A stretch of DNA of 64,000 nucleotides from Serratia sp. UGAL515B_01 (GCF_033095805.1 NZ_CP109901.1:1426001-1490000), one strand, 5' to 3'. Counted from the stretch's first letter, positions 1 through 9,624 are shown. Made by a program: numbers and translations. The notes: generated from the sequence alone by a model not told the origin.

Positions 1-906
1 GATACCTACACACTTGCCATTCTCACTGTTGATAATAGGTTGACAGTAAACACGAAACTCGTTGTGGGCCATGGCGTGAACAATAGAATAAGTCATACTC
101 ATTCGGTTGGCGGTGCTCAGATAGACCACATACGCGCTTAGTAAACTCAGCATGAGGGCAAGAGGAATGTGGTGTGGTAACGCTGCCAGCGCTAAATCAG
201 TGGTATTTTGGCCATACAAAGAAATAGAGAATGGGTACTTGACCGAATGGGCGATATATTGTGGATTTTCCTTTGCCTGTTGAGATGAGGGATAGCTAAT
301 CGCTTTCTGCCCGTACTCCAGTCTACGTTCACCGATATTTAAAACGATCCTTTGTGCATAAGGCTCTTGAGGTTCAAGCAAAAAATTCGCTAACAGCTCG
401 ATATTAAATACGTTTAGTACGCCGCTACCGTTTTGCTTGGTTAATGGTGTCCACAATACCAACGTAGGGGTGCCTTTTGCCACAACTAATGAAGGATGAA
501 GTTCTAACTGAACTTTGCCAGTAGTCAGTGTTGGGAATAGTGCTGAAAAGACAAAATTACGTGTGCCGAAGATGCTGGAACAATAGATTGTCCCATTCTG
601 CACCAGCAGAATAGCGCGTAACGCCTGATTTTGTGCTGCATAATAACGTAGTGCAAGCATTACCGATTCACAGGGTTGCCCTACTAATAGCAGAGTGTGG
701 GCAGTTTGTTGTTCCGTAGGTGAAAGTATTTTATTAAGTTTGTTAATGATGCGGCTTGCTAAAACTTGCTGGTCCTGTTCTGTTTTACTCACTTCTTGAT
801 AATAGTGGGTAGACAAAGAAATCAATAAAATAGCCAACCCAACCGTACTCGCGATAAGCCAACGGTAATAACGATAGTTCCTAGCGGCCAGTTGGTTCAT
901 CACCAT
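1..906 (-). CDS. pdeD: CSS-motif / EAL-domain c-di-GMP phosphodiesterase, 3' part off the window
   Basis: Membrane-bound cyclic-di-GMP phosphodiesterase. The first 302 codons are present and the frame runs off the left edge. A short cytoplasmic start is followed by a membrane segment at about residues 16-33, then a periplasmic sensor with Cys79 and the Cys-Ser-Ser motif at 109-111 (the redox-sensing CSS domain of this family). A second membrane segment lies at about 247-264, and the beginning of an EAL domain (IVHAMAHNEFRVYCQPI) starts near 275. The catalytic EAL residues lie outside the window, so activity cannot be judged. The start at 906 has AGGA upstream; an ATG six bases further in is possible. 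The position next to sdaA matches E. coli pdeD (yoaD), which supports the symbol. Confidence 0.85.
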   Translation of the reverse strand, partial: MVMNQLAARNYRYYRWLIASTVGLAILLISLSTHYYQEVSKTEQDQQVLASRIINKLNKILSPTEQQTAHTLLLVGQPCESVMLALRYYAAQNQALRAILLVQNGTIYCSSIFGTRNFVFSALFPTLTTGKVQLELHPSLVVAKGTPTLVLWTPLTKQNGSGVLNVFNIELLANFLLEPQEPYAQRIVLNIGERRLEYGQKAISYPSSQQAKENPQYIAHSVKYPFSISLYGQNTTDLALAALPHHIPLALMLSLLSAYVVYLSTANRMSMTYSIVHAMAHNEFRVYCQPIINSENGKCVGI

Positions 907-1134
907 CAAGTCAGTCCTAGTTCAGTCAGATGGACAAAGCGAGTCATAGCTAAAATTCCGCTATAGGGTTGCTGACTAATTCTAGACTATTCGTCTGTAA
1001 AATTTTTGTAATTCAATAAAGTATTTCAATTGAGCAGTTGCAGGAAGGGATGAATGGAATAGAAAAGTGGAAAATGGACACAGGAAAAGTCATTCTGTCT
1101 CTGCTTTATAATAGAAAGATCCATTAAAAGCACG

Positions 1135-1271
1135 GGTATATACTCGTCATACTTCAAGTTGCTTGGGTGTTGACTGCCTTCGTTCACCCCAGTCACTTAC
1201 CTGAGTAAGCTCTTGGGGCTTCGCTCAGTTGCCGCCTACAAGCAACTCGAATTATTCTGAGTATATATCCC
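1135..1271. repeat. ERIC element
   Basis: A complete palindromic ERIC-type intergenic repeat. It begins GGGTATATACTCG and ends with the inverted counterpart GAGTATATATCCC. The centre carries the ERIC signature CCCCAGTCACTTAC followed by GTAAGCTCTTGGGG. It lies in the 767-bp gap between pdeD and sdaA. I see nothing recognisable in 907-1134 apart from the presumed pdeD promoter region. Confidence 0.9.
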
Positions 1272-1339
1272 AAGGTAACTTCAAGCTACAGGAAACTGAA
1301 CGACAAATTTGTCTACAGCAGCCCGAAGGAGGAGGTCGT

Positions 1340-1597
1340 TAGGCTACGTCCCTCAATTGCTCGTGGTGCCTCGCATACCCCAAAACCCGTTGTCAAGGCG
1401 GAGGGTGAAGGGCAGAGTGGCTCTCTGTTCAAGCCCGACAACACAGAGAAAGGGACCCTTCGGGCTGGGGCCATTGGCGTGCATTGCTGCGTTGTTCGCC
1501 GCTTATTTGGCCCACACCAAACCTCGCGACTTATGCTTTGCTCTGTGCGCAAATTACCGCCAGCGGCGCTCGCGTACAATTGAGGGACACAGCCTAG
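1340..1597 (+). mobile_element. Family A MITE-like element, copy A1
   Basis: A 258-bp element bounded by imperfect terminal inverted repeats of the form TAGGCTGTGTCCCTCAATTG (left end here TAGGCTACGTCCC, right end GGGACACAGCCTA). Internal landmarks shared with other copies are AAGCCCGACAACACAGAGAA, GCGTTGTTCGCCGCTTATTT and AATTACCGCCAGCGGCGC. Short open frames cross it on both strands but have no family match I recognise and differ between copies, so I treat them as non-coding. The flanks (1272-1310 and 1610-1650) resemble ERIC ends, which suggests insertion into an ERIC-like sequence. Confidence 0.7.
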
Positions 1598-1673
1598 ATG
1601 TGCAGATTAACACAGCTAACGCTTCTGCCGCTTGAAGTACTAAGGGGATATCAATATCCACACGCTGCTCAGC

Positions 1674-3038
1674 TTAGTCACATTGGACTTTAATCGCCAG
1701 CCCACCGCGGGACGTTTCACGGTATTTCGCGTTCATATCTTTACCGGTTTCGTACATGGTTTCGATCACTTTATCCAGAGATACACGTGGTTCACTGGTA
1801 CGGCGTAAGGCCATCCGAGCTGAGTTGATCGCTTTCACTGATGCAATGGCATTACGTTCGATGCAGGGAACTTGTACTTGGCCAGCTACTGGGTCACAGG
1901 TTAGCCCCAAATTATGTTCCATACCGATCTCCGCTGCTATGCAGACCTGCTCAGGACTGCCGCCTAACAGCTCTGCCAAACCTGCAGCAGCCATTGAGCA
2001 AGCAACGCCCACTTCACCCTGGCAACCCACCTCTGCACCAGAAATTGAGGCATTCATCTTGTACAATGTCCCAATAGCGCCAGATGCCATAAAGTAACGA
2101 ATATAGATATCTGGGGTGACGGATTCAATGAAATGATCGTAGTACGCCAGTACGGCAGGAACTATTCCACAGGCACCGTTGGTTGGTGCGGTAACTACGC
2201 GTCCACCAGCGGCATTCTCTTCGTTTACTGCCAACGCGAACATATTAACCCAGTCGATCACATTCATCGGGTCATTGGATAGCTTATCGGAAGAAACCAA
2301 TAAACGCCTTAAGGCAGAGGCGCGACGCGGGACCCGTAGTGGGCCGGGCAGCACGCCCTCGGTATTCAGGCCGCGCTCCATACAGGCGCGCATGGTTTGC
2401 CAAACGTCACTGAAATAAGTTTCGATTTCCTGCTTACTGTGGAGTGCCAGTTCGTTTTGCATCACTATGCCTGAGAGGGAAAGTCCTGTGCTGCGGCAGT
2501 TCGCCAACATTTCGTTTGCAGAGCCGAAAGGATAAGGGACGGTAACTTCACTGTTATCGGCTTTGCCAAAGTGTTCTTCATCAACGATAAATCCACCACC
2601 TATAGAGTAATAGATCTTACTGTAAATTTGTTTGTCCCCGCTGAACGCGTGGATCTGCATACCGTTTTCGTGTAGTGGCAGATTGTCACTACGGAAAACC
2701 ATGCCACCATCGCGAGGGAAGTCGACTTCATGTTGCCCATTTGCCAGCAGTAGGCGCTGACGTTGCTCGACATCGCGGATGAACCCGGGAATTGCATCTA
2801 TATCAACAGTATCGGGCATATTACCCGCCAGGCCAAGAATAATGGCAATGTCCGTATGGTGGCCTTTACCGGTCAATGAGAGTGAACCATAAACGTCGAC
2901 GGTAACGCGCGTGACAGAAGACAACAGGCCTTCATGTACCAGATCGTCGACAAACTGTTTACCGGCTTTCATCGGTCCTACAGTATGAGAACTGGAAGGG
3001 CCGATACCGATCTTAAACATGTCGAAAACGCTAATCAC
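1674..3038 (-). CDS. sdaA: L-serine ammonia-lyase (serine deaminase)
   Basis: Converts L-serine to pyruvate and ammonia with an oxygen-sensitive iron-sulphur cluster. The 454-residue protein has the full family length. It opens with the conserved FDMFKIGIGPSSSHTVGP stretch. Cysteines expected to serve the cluster and active site are seen in TNGACGIVP, CQGEVGVACSM and LTCDPVAGQVQVPC. The start is GTG, as I recall for E. coli sdaA, with AAGGAG at good spacing; no in-frame ATG aligns with the family N-terminus. It is transcribed alone and separated from nudL by a 421-bp leader and promoter region. Confidence is high from near full-length similarity to the E. coli enzyme. Confidence 0.97.
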   Translation of the reverse strand: MISVFDMFKIGIGPSSSHTVGPMKAGKQFVDDLVHEGLLSSVTRVTVDVYGSLSLTGKGHHTDIAIILGLAGNMPDTVDIDAIPGFIRDVEQRQRLLLANGQHEVDFPRDGGMVFRSDNLPLHENGMQIHAFSGDKQIYSKIYYSIGGGFIVDEEHFGKADNSEVTVPYPFGSANEMLANCRSTGLSLSGIVMQNELALHSKQEIETYFSDVWQTMRACMERGLNTEGVLPGPLRVPRRASALRRLLVSSDKLSNDPMNVIDWVNMFALAVNEENAAGGRVVTAPTNGACGIVPAVLAYYDHFIESVTPDIYIRYFMASGAIGTLYKMNASISGAEVGCQGEVGVACSMAAAGLAELLGGSPEQVCIAAEIGMEHNLGLTCDPVAGQVQVPCIERNAIASVKAINSARMALRRTSEPRVSLDKVIETMYETGKDMNAKYRETSRGGLAIKVQCD

Positions 3039-3198
3039 GCTAAACTCCTTAAAAGAGGCATATTTTTATGGGTGCGCGTCTAAAATGCGCAGAGCACTGC
3101 GATGGTATGAAAGGTCCCTGTGGCCTTTTTCGCATTGAATGTTCCTTGGGGCCACTTTCTGTCTTGACTGCCTTAGAGAGTGGTTAGACCACGGGGGG

Positions 3199-3229
3199 AT
3201 TATACCGATCCCAGGTCTTCTGGTAGCAA
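3199..3229 (-). promoter_or_regulatory. Probable sdaA promoter
   Basis: On the minus strand TTGCTA (3224-3229) and TATAAT (3199-3204) are 19 bp apart. This predicts a leader of roughly 150 nt before the sdaA GTG. The leader contains complementary arms GTGGCC (3120-3125) and GGCCAC (3150-3155), which may fold. The rest of 3230-3440 holds no gene I can support. Confidence 0.5.
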
Positions 3230-3439
3230 CCCTGTCACCATTTTGGTAAAACAATGTTATATAAAAATCGATTTTTTTAGCAATTTATTCCAGTATGAAT
3301 TACTTTACAGGCATTTAGTAATGTTGAAGAGAGTAATTTCAGTTTTTAAAAGAGTAATGGCACGAAAGGTAGTGGAAAAAGTAGCTCTGTAAATTGATAT
3401 CGCTCACGACACTCCTAAATACGCCATCAGCGACTGAAA

Positions 3440-3461
3440 AAATGTGATTTAAATCACAATT
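3440..3461. promoter_or_regulatory. Consensus CRP-binding site
   Basis: TGTGA at 3443-3447 and TCACA at 3454-3458 are separated by six bases (TTTAAA), a perfect match to the CRP half-site consensus with A/T flanks. It overlaps the last codon of nudL and lies about 400 bp upstream of the sdaA start, some 210 bp above the -35 proposed here. Which promoter it serves is not clear. Confidence 0.65.
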
Positions 3462-4038
3462 AAATGTTCACCTGTTGTGCAAGCCGACGGATGATGGCGG
3501 CGGTGAGTCCCCAAACAAACTGGCTCTGATACCAGGAAAGATAAACTCGATGTGTATGACCCTTGCGGTGAATATCCAATGGATAATAGCGTAATAGCGA
3601 GAGTGCCTCATGCAGAGGCATTTCAAATACTTCAGCGACTTCATCTTCATTGGCGTGAAATTCGATATCTGCGGGAATTAAACCCACAACCGGCGTGACT
3701 TTGAAACCGGTATTGCTGTCGATCGGTGCCAACTGGCCAAGTATTTTTACAGCGTGCGGAGGAATAGCAACTTCCTCCTGAGCTTCACGCACGGCAGTCG
3801 CGATGGGTGAGAGATCCTCACGATCGGTTTTACCACCGGGAAAGGCGACCTGTCCTGCATGTTTACGCAATGAATCCGCTCGACGGGTGAGTAGCAAGGT
3901 CGGTTCTGGCCTGCAGATTATGGGGATCAGCACCGCTGCAGGACAGACGTTGTACGAGCTCTGCGTAGCCTGTGGTAACTGTAACTGAAAACGGCTGATA
4001 AAAGCAGCCAGCGATGGTGGATAAGGCTGATGGTTCAC
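3460..4038 (-). CDS. nudL: Nudix hydrolase NudL (CoA pyrophosphatase family)
   Basis: A 192-residue Nudix protein of the YeaB/NudL group, members of which hydrolyse CoA and its derivatives. The Nudix box is visible around residues 70-95 (GGKTDRED, then REAQEEV), preceded by the family's [21 protein letters not shown] region. The start is GTG. Its first bases overlap the pabB stop (GTGA), a four-base overlap that implies translational coupling with pabB. The gene order pabB-nudL-sdaA is the E. coli one. Confidence 0.92.
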   Translation of the reverse strand: MNHQPYPPSLAAFISRFQLQLPQATQSSYNVCPAAVLIPIICRPEPTLLLTRRADSLRKHAGQVAFPGGKTDREDLSPIATAVREAQEEVAIPPHAVKILGQLAPIDSNTGFKVTPVVGLIPADIEFHANEDEVAEVFEMPLHEALSLLRYYPLDIHRKGHTHRVYLSWYQSQFVWGLTAAIIRRLAQQVNI

Positions 4039-5408
4039 GACAGGGTAAACTCCCCCAGCTGTGGCAAAATGCGGCCCAGCTTATCAAATGTTTCCTGATA
4101 TTCCGCTTCTTCCCAACTATCGGCGACAATCCCTCCGCCAGCAGAACAGAATATGTGTCCGTTTTCAGTCGTCAGGGTTCGTATAGTAATACTAGTATCC
4201 ATCGTACCGCAGAAACTGATATAGCCAATGCTGCCGCAATAGGCATTTCGTCGCTGTGGTTCAAGCTCTTCAATAATTTCCATAGCACGGACTTTAGGAG
4301 CACCAGTGATTGATCCGCCAGGGAAGCAGGCGCGCAAAAGTTCAGTAGCAGGGGTGGCACTGGGGAGTGTGGCGGTAATGGTACTGACCAGATGATGTAC
4401 TGCCGGAAAGGGTTCGACTTTAAACAGCTCTGTGACACGCACGCTGCCTGGCTGAGCAACTCGGCCTATATCATTACGCAATAAATCGACGATCATCAGG
4501 TTCTCTGCCCGATCTTTCGCTGAGCTGGCCAGTTTCTGTGCTTGCTCAGCATCCTGACAGGCGTCGGTAAGGCGTGGCAAAGTACCTTTGATTGGTCGGG
4601 TTTGGATTTGCCTGTTTTCTAACCATAGGAAACGCTCTGGCGAAACGCTCAGCACACTGTTTTGTGCCAAGCGTAAGAAAGCGGAAAACGGAGCACGGTT
4701 GTTGGCACTTAACTGAAGGAATGCCTGCCATTCATCTCCTTGGTATGGAGCGGAAAAGCGCTGTGCTAGATTAATCTGATAGCAATCACCACTACGCAGA
4801 TACTCCTGGATCCGGCGGAATTTCTCGCCATATTGCTGGCGTGTCATGTTCGCCTGCCAGTTTCCAGATAAGGCAAAGGGCTTAACTCGTGGTGCTTGCT
4901 GCTGGTTAAGCCATTGCCAACGTTTGTCAACATTGCCATAACTGAGCAGTGTCAGCATCTCTTTTTGATGATCAGCGATTAATGCCCAATCATAAATCCC
5001 TACGGCCATATCCGGCAGCTTGATATCAGCCTGCGCCCTTTGCGGCAGTTTTTCTATTCGCCTGCCTAAATCATAACCGAATAGGCCTAATGCTCCGCCC
5101 TGAAAAGGCAGATCGTTATTCGATGGTGGAGACAAATTCATGGCGTCAAGCTGTTGTTGTAACTGCAAGAAAGGGTCAGCTTGTGAACAGTGCCGGATGT
5201 CTCCTCGCTGAACTTCAGTATCGGAACCGTATGTTGTTATCGTGACACGAGGTTCAGCAACCAGAATATCAAAGCGGTTATGGGAATGTTCAGCAAAACC
5301 TGAATGCAGCAGCATAGCCCAAGGGGTGTGTGCCAAAGAGGCGAATAATTCCAATACAGCACCGCGAGTATAAGGCAACGATTTAAGGTTTGGTGTGGTG
5401 GCACTCAT
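4035..5408 (-). CDS. pabB: Aminodeoxychorismate synthase component I
   Basis: With PabA, makes 4-amino-4-deoxychorismate from chorismate and glutamine for folate synthesis. The 457-residue protein carries the chorismate-binding signatures [42 protein letters not shown] and [10 protein letters not shown] in the usual order. The frame is open further upstream to 5621, but ATG 5408 (MSATTP) matches the family length and precedes the conserved [15 protein letters not shown] block. PabC, which completes the pathway, is encoded at 49.3 kb in this window. Confidence 0.95.
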   Translation of the reverse strand: MSATTPNLKSLPYTRGAVLELFASLAHTPWAMLLHSGFAEHSHNRFDILVAEPRVTITTYGSDTEVQRGDIRHCSQADPFLQLQQQLDAMNLSPPSNNDLPFQGGALGLFGYDLGRRIEKLPQRAQADIKLPDMAVGIYDWALIADHQKEMLTLLSYGNVDKRWQWLNQQQAPRVKPFALSGNWQANMTRQQYGEKFRRIQEYLRSGDCYQINLAQRFSAPYQGDEWQAFLQLSANNRAPFSAFLRLAQNSVLSVSPERFLWLENRQIQTRPIKGTLPRLTDACQDAEQAQKLASSAKDRAENLMIVDLLRNDIGRVAQPGSVRVTELFKVEPFPAVHHLVSTITATLPSATPATELLRACFPGGSITGAPKVRAMEIIEELEPQRRNAYCGSIGYISFCGTMDTSITIRTLTTENGHIFCSAGGGIVADSWEEAEYQETFDKLGRILPQLGEFTLS

Positions 5409-5621
5409 GAGTATTAAAAACCCGACTAACTGAAACGGCGATGTAGGGCGGTTATTGTGCCATATTACGCGAGCAGACGCAGCTGGTTGAAAAGAGGTAA
5501 GGTCATCACAACGTGGTAATTCATAGGAATGAAAACGACTGGCGGGCAACAAGACAATAGACGTTGGGATCCGCAGTCTTAGAGCGTATAATTCGTCTCC
5601 ATCTTTGCTGGAGAGAAACAC

Positions 5622-5855
5622 ATGCTTGCTGGTATGCCGTCACTGAGTCACCAAGAGCAGCAGGAAGCTGCTGAACGTATCCATCATCTTATGGAACAAG
5701 GTATGAGCAGTGGTGAAGCCATTGCACTTGTCGCGCAAGAAATCCGCGAAAAACATCAGGGCGATCGGGTGACTGTGATGTTCGAGGATGAACAAGAACA
5801 GGAAGAGCCGACAGAGTACCTGGACGAAGATAGTGAAGACACCAAAAATTGTTGA
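5622..5855 (+). CDS. yoaH: UPF0181 family protein YoaH
   Basis: A 77-residue acidic protein of unknown function. The first 45 residues (MLAGMPSL, then [16 protein letters not shown]) match the YoaH family. The tail is longer than the E. coli protein and rich in Asp and Glu. It is divergent from pabB, as in E. coli, sharing a 213-bp intergenic region. Confidence 0.9.
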   Translation: MLAGMPSLSHQEQQEAAERIHHLMEQGMSSGEAIALVAQEIREKHQGDRVTVMFEDEQEQEEPTEYLDEDSEDTKNC

Positions 5856-5893
5856 TGGTGTTTGGGGCCCCGGTATGCCGAAACCCTAGAGTA

Positions 5894-7072
5894 TTATTCT
5901 AGCACCTTAACCGCAGCGGCGGCCTGCTTTGCTAACGTGACAGCTTGTTCAATATTTGTTGCGGTAGAGAGTGCGACGCCCAGACGACGTTTGCCACTGA
6001 TGTCCGGTTTGCCAAATAAACGCACCTGATTGTATCCCTTTAATGCAGAGTCTAACCCGCTAAAACGGACATCATTGCCGGTGAGTTCTGGCAGGATCAC
6101 CGCAGAGGCGGAAGGCCCGAATTGGCGGATAACGTTGATTGGTAACCCAAGAAACGCTCTTACGTGTAGAGCGAACTCCGACAAATCCTGTGAAACCAGT
6201 GTGACCATACCGGTATCGTGCGGGCGTGGAGAAACCTCACTGAAAATTACCTCATCGCCGCAGACAAAGAGCTCGACACCGAATAAACCCAAACCGCCTA
6301 ATGCGTTGACGACTTTTTCCGCGATTGCTTGTGCTCGACTAAGTGCCAATTCAGACATCTGTTGTGGCTGCCAGGATTCACGGTAGTCGCCATCTTCCTG
6401 ACGATGGCCGATTGGAGCGCAGAAATGGATGCCATCAACGGCTTTGATAGTTAACAAGGTGATCTCGAAATCAAATTTTACTAATCCTTCGACAATCACC
6501 CGCCCACCACCGGCACGACCTCCTTGCTGCGCGTAATTCCAGGCGGTATTCAATTGCTGTTCATCACGGATCAGGCTTTGGCCTTTACCCGATGAGCTCA
6601 TGACCGGTTTGACGATACACGGATAACCAATTTCTGCCGCCGCTTGACGGAAGCTCTCCTTGCTATCCGCAAACTGGTAGCTGGAAGTGGGCAATCCTAA
6701 GGTTTCTGAAGCTAAGCGACGAATACCTTCACGATTCATGGTAAGACGTGTGGCTTCAGCGCAAGGTACTACGCGATGGCCTTGTTGCTCCAGTTCAACC
6801 AGCATATCGGTGGCGATAGCTTCAATCTCTGGCACGATATAGTCGGGACGTTCTTGCTCGATCACTGCTTTCAGTGCATTGCCGTCCAGCATATTGATGA
6901 CATGGCTACGATGTGCTACATGCATGGCAGGGGCGTCGGCATAGCGATCTACAGCGATCACTTCTAACCCTAAACGCTGGCATTCAATGGCCACTTCCTT
7001 ACCCAGTTCGCCTGAACCGAGCAGCATGACACGCGTAGCAGAAGGACGCAGGGCGGTTCCAATCGTTAACAT
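5894..7072 (-). CDS. purT: Formate-dependent phosphoribosylglycinamide formyltransferase
   Basis: Catalyses the formate- and ATP-dependent third step of purine synthesis. The 392-residue ATP-grasp protein is the same length as E. coli PurT. An N-terminal nucleotide-fold segment ([17 protein letters not shown]) is followed by the ATP-grasp core ([26 protein letters not shown]) and the [13 protein letters not shown] catalytic stretch. ATG 7072 was chosen over the upstream open frame because it gives the family N-terminus. A PurR-type operator lies about 60 bp upstream. Confidence 0.97.
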   Translation of the reverse strand: MLTIGTALRPSATRVMLLGSGELGKEVAIECQRLGLEVIAVDRYADAPAMHVAHRSHVINMLDGNALKAVIEQERPDYIVPEIEAIATDMLVELEQQGHRVVPCAEATRLTMNREGIRRLASETLGLPTSSYQFADSKESFRQAAAEIGYPCIVKPVMSSSGKGQSLIRDEQQLNTAWNYAQQGGRAGGGRVIVEGLVKFDFEITLLTIKAVDGIHFCAPIGHRQEDGDYRESWQPQQMSELALSRAQAIAEKVVNALGGLGLFGVELFVCGDEVIFSEVSPRPHDTGMVTLVSQDLSEFALHVRAFLGLPINVIRQFGPSASAVILPELTGNDVRFSGLDSALKGYNQVRLFGKPDISGKRRLGVALSTATNIEQAVTLAKQAAAAVKVLE

Positions 7073-7130
7073 AGTTTCGTACCTGATTCTGTAGGAATTA
7101 ATACGGTCTGACAATGAGTGCGCAGTATAT

Positions 7131-7146
7131 GCGAAAACGATTGCGT
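7131..7146. promoter_or_regulatory. Probable PurR operator of purT
   Basis: GCGAAAACGATTGCGT matches the PurR consensus ACGCAAACGTTTGCGT at 13 of 16 positions, including the central CG. On the minus strand a -10-like TATACT lies just downstream (about 7122-7127), so bound repressor would cover the purT promoter. E. coli purT is a known PurR target. Confidence 0.75.
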
Positions 7147-7266
7147 ACGCAGCAAGGCTGCACTTAAATCGAGGGGATGAATAGAAATCTGTTATCATCT
7201 GCGCCAGATCCGGCGCCTGCCCAATGGCCGCGCCACCTTTTCACCTGCCATATAAGAGTCATTGCC

Positions 7267-8649
7267 GTGAGCACAGTTTCTTTTTCCTCCCTGCCACTGC
7301 CAGCTGAACAGTTGGCCAACCTCAACGAACTGGGGTATGCCGAAATGACGCCGGTACAGGCCGCAGCGTTACCTGCCATATTAAAAGGACAGGATGTACG
7401 TGCCAAAGCAAAAACCGGCAGCGGTAAGACAGCGGCGTTCGGTATTGGCCTGCTGGATAAAATCAATGTTAGCCAAGTGGCAACGCAGGCGCTGGTCCTC
7501 TGCCCGACACGTGAACTTGCCGATCAGGTCAGTAAAGAGTTACGTCGTCTTGCCCGTTTCACGCAGAACATCAAAATATTGACCCTTTGTGGCGGCCAAC
7601 CGGTCGGACCACAGCTCGACTCTTTGGTGCATGCTCCCCATATCGTGGTGGGTACGCCAGGCCGTGTGCAGGAACATTTACGCAAAACAACCCTGGTACT
7701 TGACGATCTGAAAGTACTGGTGCTTGATGAAGCCGATCGTATGCTGGATATGGGTTTCGCGGACGATATTGATGATGTGATCAGTTACACCCCACAAACA
7801 CGTCAGACTTTGCTGTTTTCTGCCACTTATCCGGCAGGTATTGAACGCATCAGTGCCCGCGTGCAACGCCAGCCTCTGAATGTGGAAGTTGCGGATAAGG
7901 AAGAGCAAACAAATATCGAACAGCGCTTCTATGAAACTACACAAGATCAACGCCCTGCACTTCTGGTTGCGGCCCTTCGCCATTATCAACCGTCCTCATG
8001 CGTCGTATTCTGCAACACCAAGCGTGACTGTCAGAGCGTGTTTGAAGCGCTCGAAAGTCGTGACATTAGCGTGTTGGCGCTTCACGGCGATCTGGAACAG
8101 CGGGACAGGGATCAGGTGCTGGTGCGTTTTGCTAACCGGAGTTGCCGTGTGCTGGTGGCGACCGATGTTGCTGCTCGTGGTCTCGATATCAAAGAGTTGG
8201 CGTTAGTGGTCAACTACGAGCTGTCGTTTGATCCGGAAGTGCATGTTCACCGCATTGGCCGCACCGGGCGAGCGGGTTTGAATGGGTTAGCCATCAGCTT
8301 GTGTACGCCACAGGAAATGGTACGCGTTCATGCCCTTGAGGACTATTTGCAGATGACCGTGAAGTGGGCACCGGTATCTGAATTGAGCGGAGCTCCAAAC
8401 ACTCCCCTTGAAGCTGAAATGGTCACACTGTGCATCGATGGCGGCCGCAAGGCTAAAATTCGCCCAGGTGATATTCTTGGCGCGTTGACCGGAGAAGCTG
8501 GACTGACTGCGGCAGAGGTCGGGAAGATCGACATGTTCCCGGTACACGCTTATGTGGCCATCCGCAAGGCGAGTGCGCGCAAAGCATTACAACAGCTCCA
8601 GCAGGGAAAAATAAAAGGTAAGAGTTGCAAAGTGCGATTGTTGAAATAA
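7267..8649 (+). CDS. dbpA: ATP-dependent RNA helicase DbpA
   Basis: DEAD-box helicase that acts on 23S rRNA hairpin 92 during large-subunit assembly. Helicase motifs appear in order: the Q motif near TPVQAAALPAI, AKTGSGKT (Walker A), PTRELADQ, DEAD, SAT and HRIGRTGRAG. The C-terminal RNA-binding domain typical of DbpA (LCIDGGRKAKIRPGDILGAL) follows. I take GTG 7267 as the start, giving 460 residues against 457 in E. coli. The frame is open to ATG 7177, but the extra 30 residues do not look like the family. Confidence 0.94.
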   Translation: MSTVSFSSLPLPAEQLANLNELGYAEMTPVQAAALPAILKGQDVRAKAKTGSGKTAAFGIGLLDKINVSQVATQALVLCPTRELADQVSKELRRLARFTQNIKILTLCGGQPVGPQLDSLVHAPHIVVGTPGRVQEHLRKTTLVLDDLKVLVLDEADRMLDMGFADDIDDVISYTPQTRQTLLFSATYPAGIERISARVQRQPLNVEVADKEEQTNIEQRFYETTQDQRPALLVAALRHYQPSSCVVFCNTKRDCQSVFEALESRDISVLALHGDLEQRDRDQVLVRFANRSCRVLVATDVAARGLDIKELALVVNYELSFDPEVHVHRIGRTGRAGLNGLAISLCTPQEMVRVHALEDYLQMTVKWAPVSELSGAPNTPLEAEMVTLCIDGGRKAKIRPGDILGALTGEAGLTAAEVGKIDMFPVHAYVAIRKASARKALQQLQQGKIKGKSCKVRLLK

Positions 8650-8664
8650 TAAATGATGGATTGC

Positions 8665-8708
8665 TTGCGACCTGCTGTGAAAGTACCTTATACTGTATAA
8701 AATCACAG
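8665..8708 (+). promoter_or_regulatory. LexA-controlled promoter of yebG
   Basis: CTGTATAAAATCACAG at 8693-8708 is a CTGT-N8-ACAG LexA box. It overlaps the -10 of a sigma-70-like promoter, TTGCGA (8665-8670), 18 bp, TATACT (8689-8694). The next gene downstream is the SOS gene yebG, but its ATG is 200 bp away because an ERIC-like repeat fills the gap. Confidence 0.85.
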
Positions 8709-8721
8709 TGCCTTGCTCTGA

Positions 8722-8889
8722 TTAATTCGAGTTGCGGAAAGGCGGCCAGCTCATGAATCCCCAGGATGACTGTGTGCCTGGGGTGATAAATCTGTTGAGA
8801 GCCGCTTTGAAAGCTGTTAGCTATGGCCCTAAAGGGGAAAGTAATCGTGCGCAGCTAACGCCTCTGCAACTTTAGTATGATGAGTATAT
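8722..8889. repeat. Divergent ERIC-like element in the yebG leader
   Basis: It starts ATTCGAGTTGCGGAAAGGCGG and ends GCAACTTTAGTATGATGAGT, matching the two ends of the ERIC copies elsewhere in the window. It keeps GAATCCCCAGGA, but the centre has diverged (GTGCCTGGGGTGA instead of the intact ERIC arm). It ends 20 bp before the yebG start, so it would be transcribed as 5' UTR. Confidence 0.7.
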
Positions 8890-8908
8890 AACCTTTGAGG
8901 AAACGTTC

Positions 8909-9235
8909 ATGGCTGTTGAAGTGAAATATGTAGTAGTCAGAAACGGTGAGGAAAAAATGACTTTCGCAAACAAGAAAGAAGCCGATGCCTATGACAAGAT
9001 GCTCGATCTGGCTGACGGCCTTGGCGAATGGTTGCAGCAAGCGCCTGTTACGTTGGAAGAAGAACAGCGTGAAGCGCTAAGCCTTTTCTTGGCAGAAAAT
9101 AAAGATATGTTATCTCAGATTTTGCGTGGTGGTGCAGCCCCACAAGAAACCGTAAAAAAACCGGCTAAAAGCAAAACGGATAAAATGGTACTTCTCTCGG
9201 AAGAAGACGCAGAGCCAAGAGAACAGGCCGCGTGA
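8909..9235 (+). CDS. yebG: SOS-induced protein YebG
   Basis: A 108-residue protein whose first 60 residues (MAVEVKYVVVRNGEEKM, KKEADAYDKMLDLAD, EQREALSL) match the DNA-damage-induced YebG family. The C-terminal third is lysine-rich and more variable. Function is unknown beyond LexA control. GAGGAAA precedes the ATG at good spacing. The LexA-overlapped promoter is 200 bp upstream across an ERIC-like repeat. Confidence 0.93.
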   Translation: MAVEVKYVVVRNGEEKMTFANKKEADAYDKMLDLADGLGEWLQQAPVTLEEEQREALSLFLAENKDMLSQILRGGAAPQETVKKPAKSKTDKMVLLSEEDAEPREQAA

Positions 9236-9324
9236 TACGCGACATAATCAGTTAGTTTTACGTTGCAGGTAGCTCATCCTCCTGCAACGAGCAGGGTGGG
9301 TTCATATAGGATTTTAACGCTGCG

Positions 9325-9624
9325 TGCCTTAACCTTTTCAGTTGCTTCGAGCAAGGTATTATGGCTGGTCACAAAATCATTACTATCCGTGACGCCAGTG
9401 AATCGCATTTCGAACCGGGCGAAGTATTACGCGTCAGTCGCAATGAAGCTGGTGTGTTTTTTGTTTTGTTGAGATCAAATCGGTAATGGCGGTACATCTT
9501 GATGCTCTAACTAAAGAACATGCGAGACAAGAAAATATGTCCCTTAGCGAGCTAAAAACAGCTCATTGAAGAGATCTATCCAGGCTTGGAAAAGTTATTT
9601 GTTATTACTTTCAGTAAACTTTAA
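9325..9624 (+). pseudogene. yqfB: Broken yqfB (ASCH-domain N4-acetylcytidine amidohydrolase)
   Basis: Three frame segments together spell a YqfB-like protein: [20 protein letters not shown] with [14 protein letters not shown] (from 9361), then [20 protein letters not shown] with ENMSLSELK (about 9472-9555), then [21 protein letters not shown]. coli YqfB has ITIRDESESHF, LTEKHAEQENMTLTELK and IYPG at the same places. Two lesions break it: an insertion of about 5 bases in the T-rich stretch near 9450-9465, and one extra A in the A run at 9554-9558. No start codon aligns with the family N-terminus. YqfB degrades N4-acetylcytidine; this copy should be inactive unless recoding occurs. Confidence 0.85.

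Noticed and set aside
1309..1635. A 108-codon frame, and its opposite-strand partner at 1313-1579
   Set aside because: Both run through a family A repeat; the frame is not kept in the other copies, and similar shadow frames appear at 33086-33355 and 17341-17584.
3320..3392. Small basic plus-strand frame (23 codons) upstream of sdaA
   Set aside because: No ribosome-binding site, no following gene, A/T-rich context.
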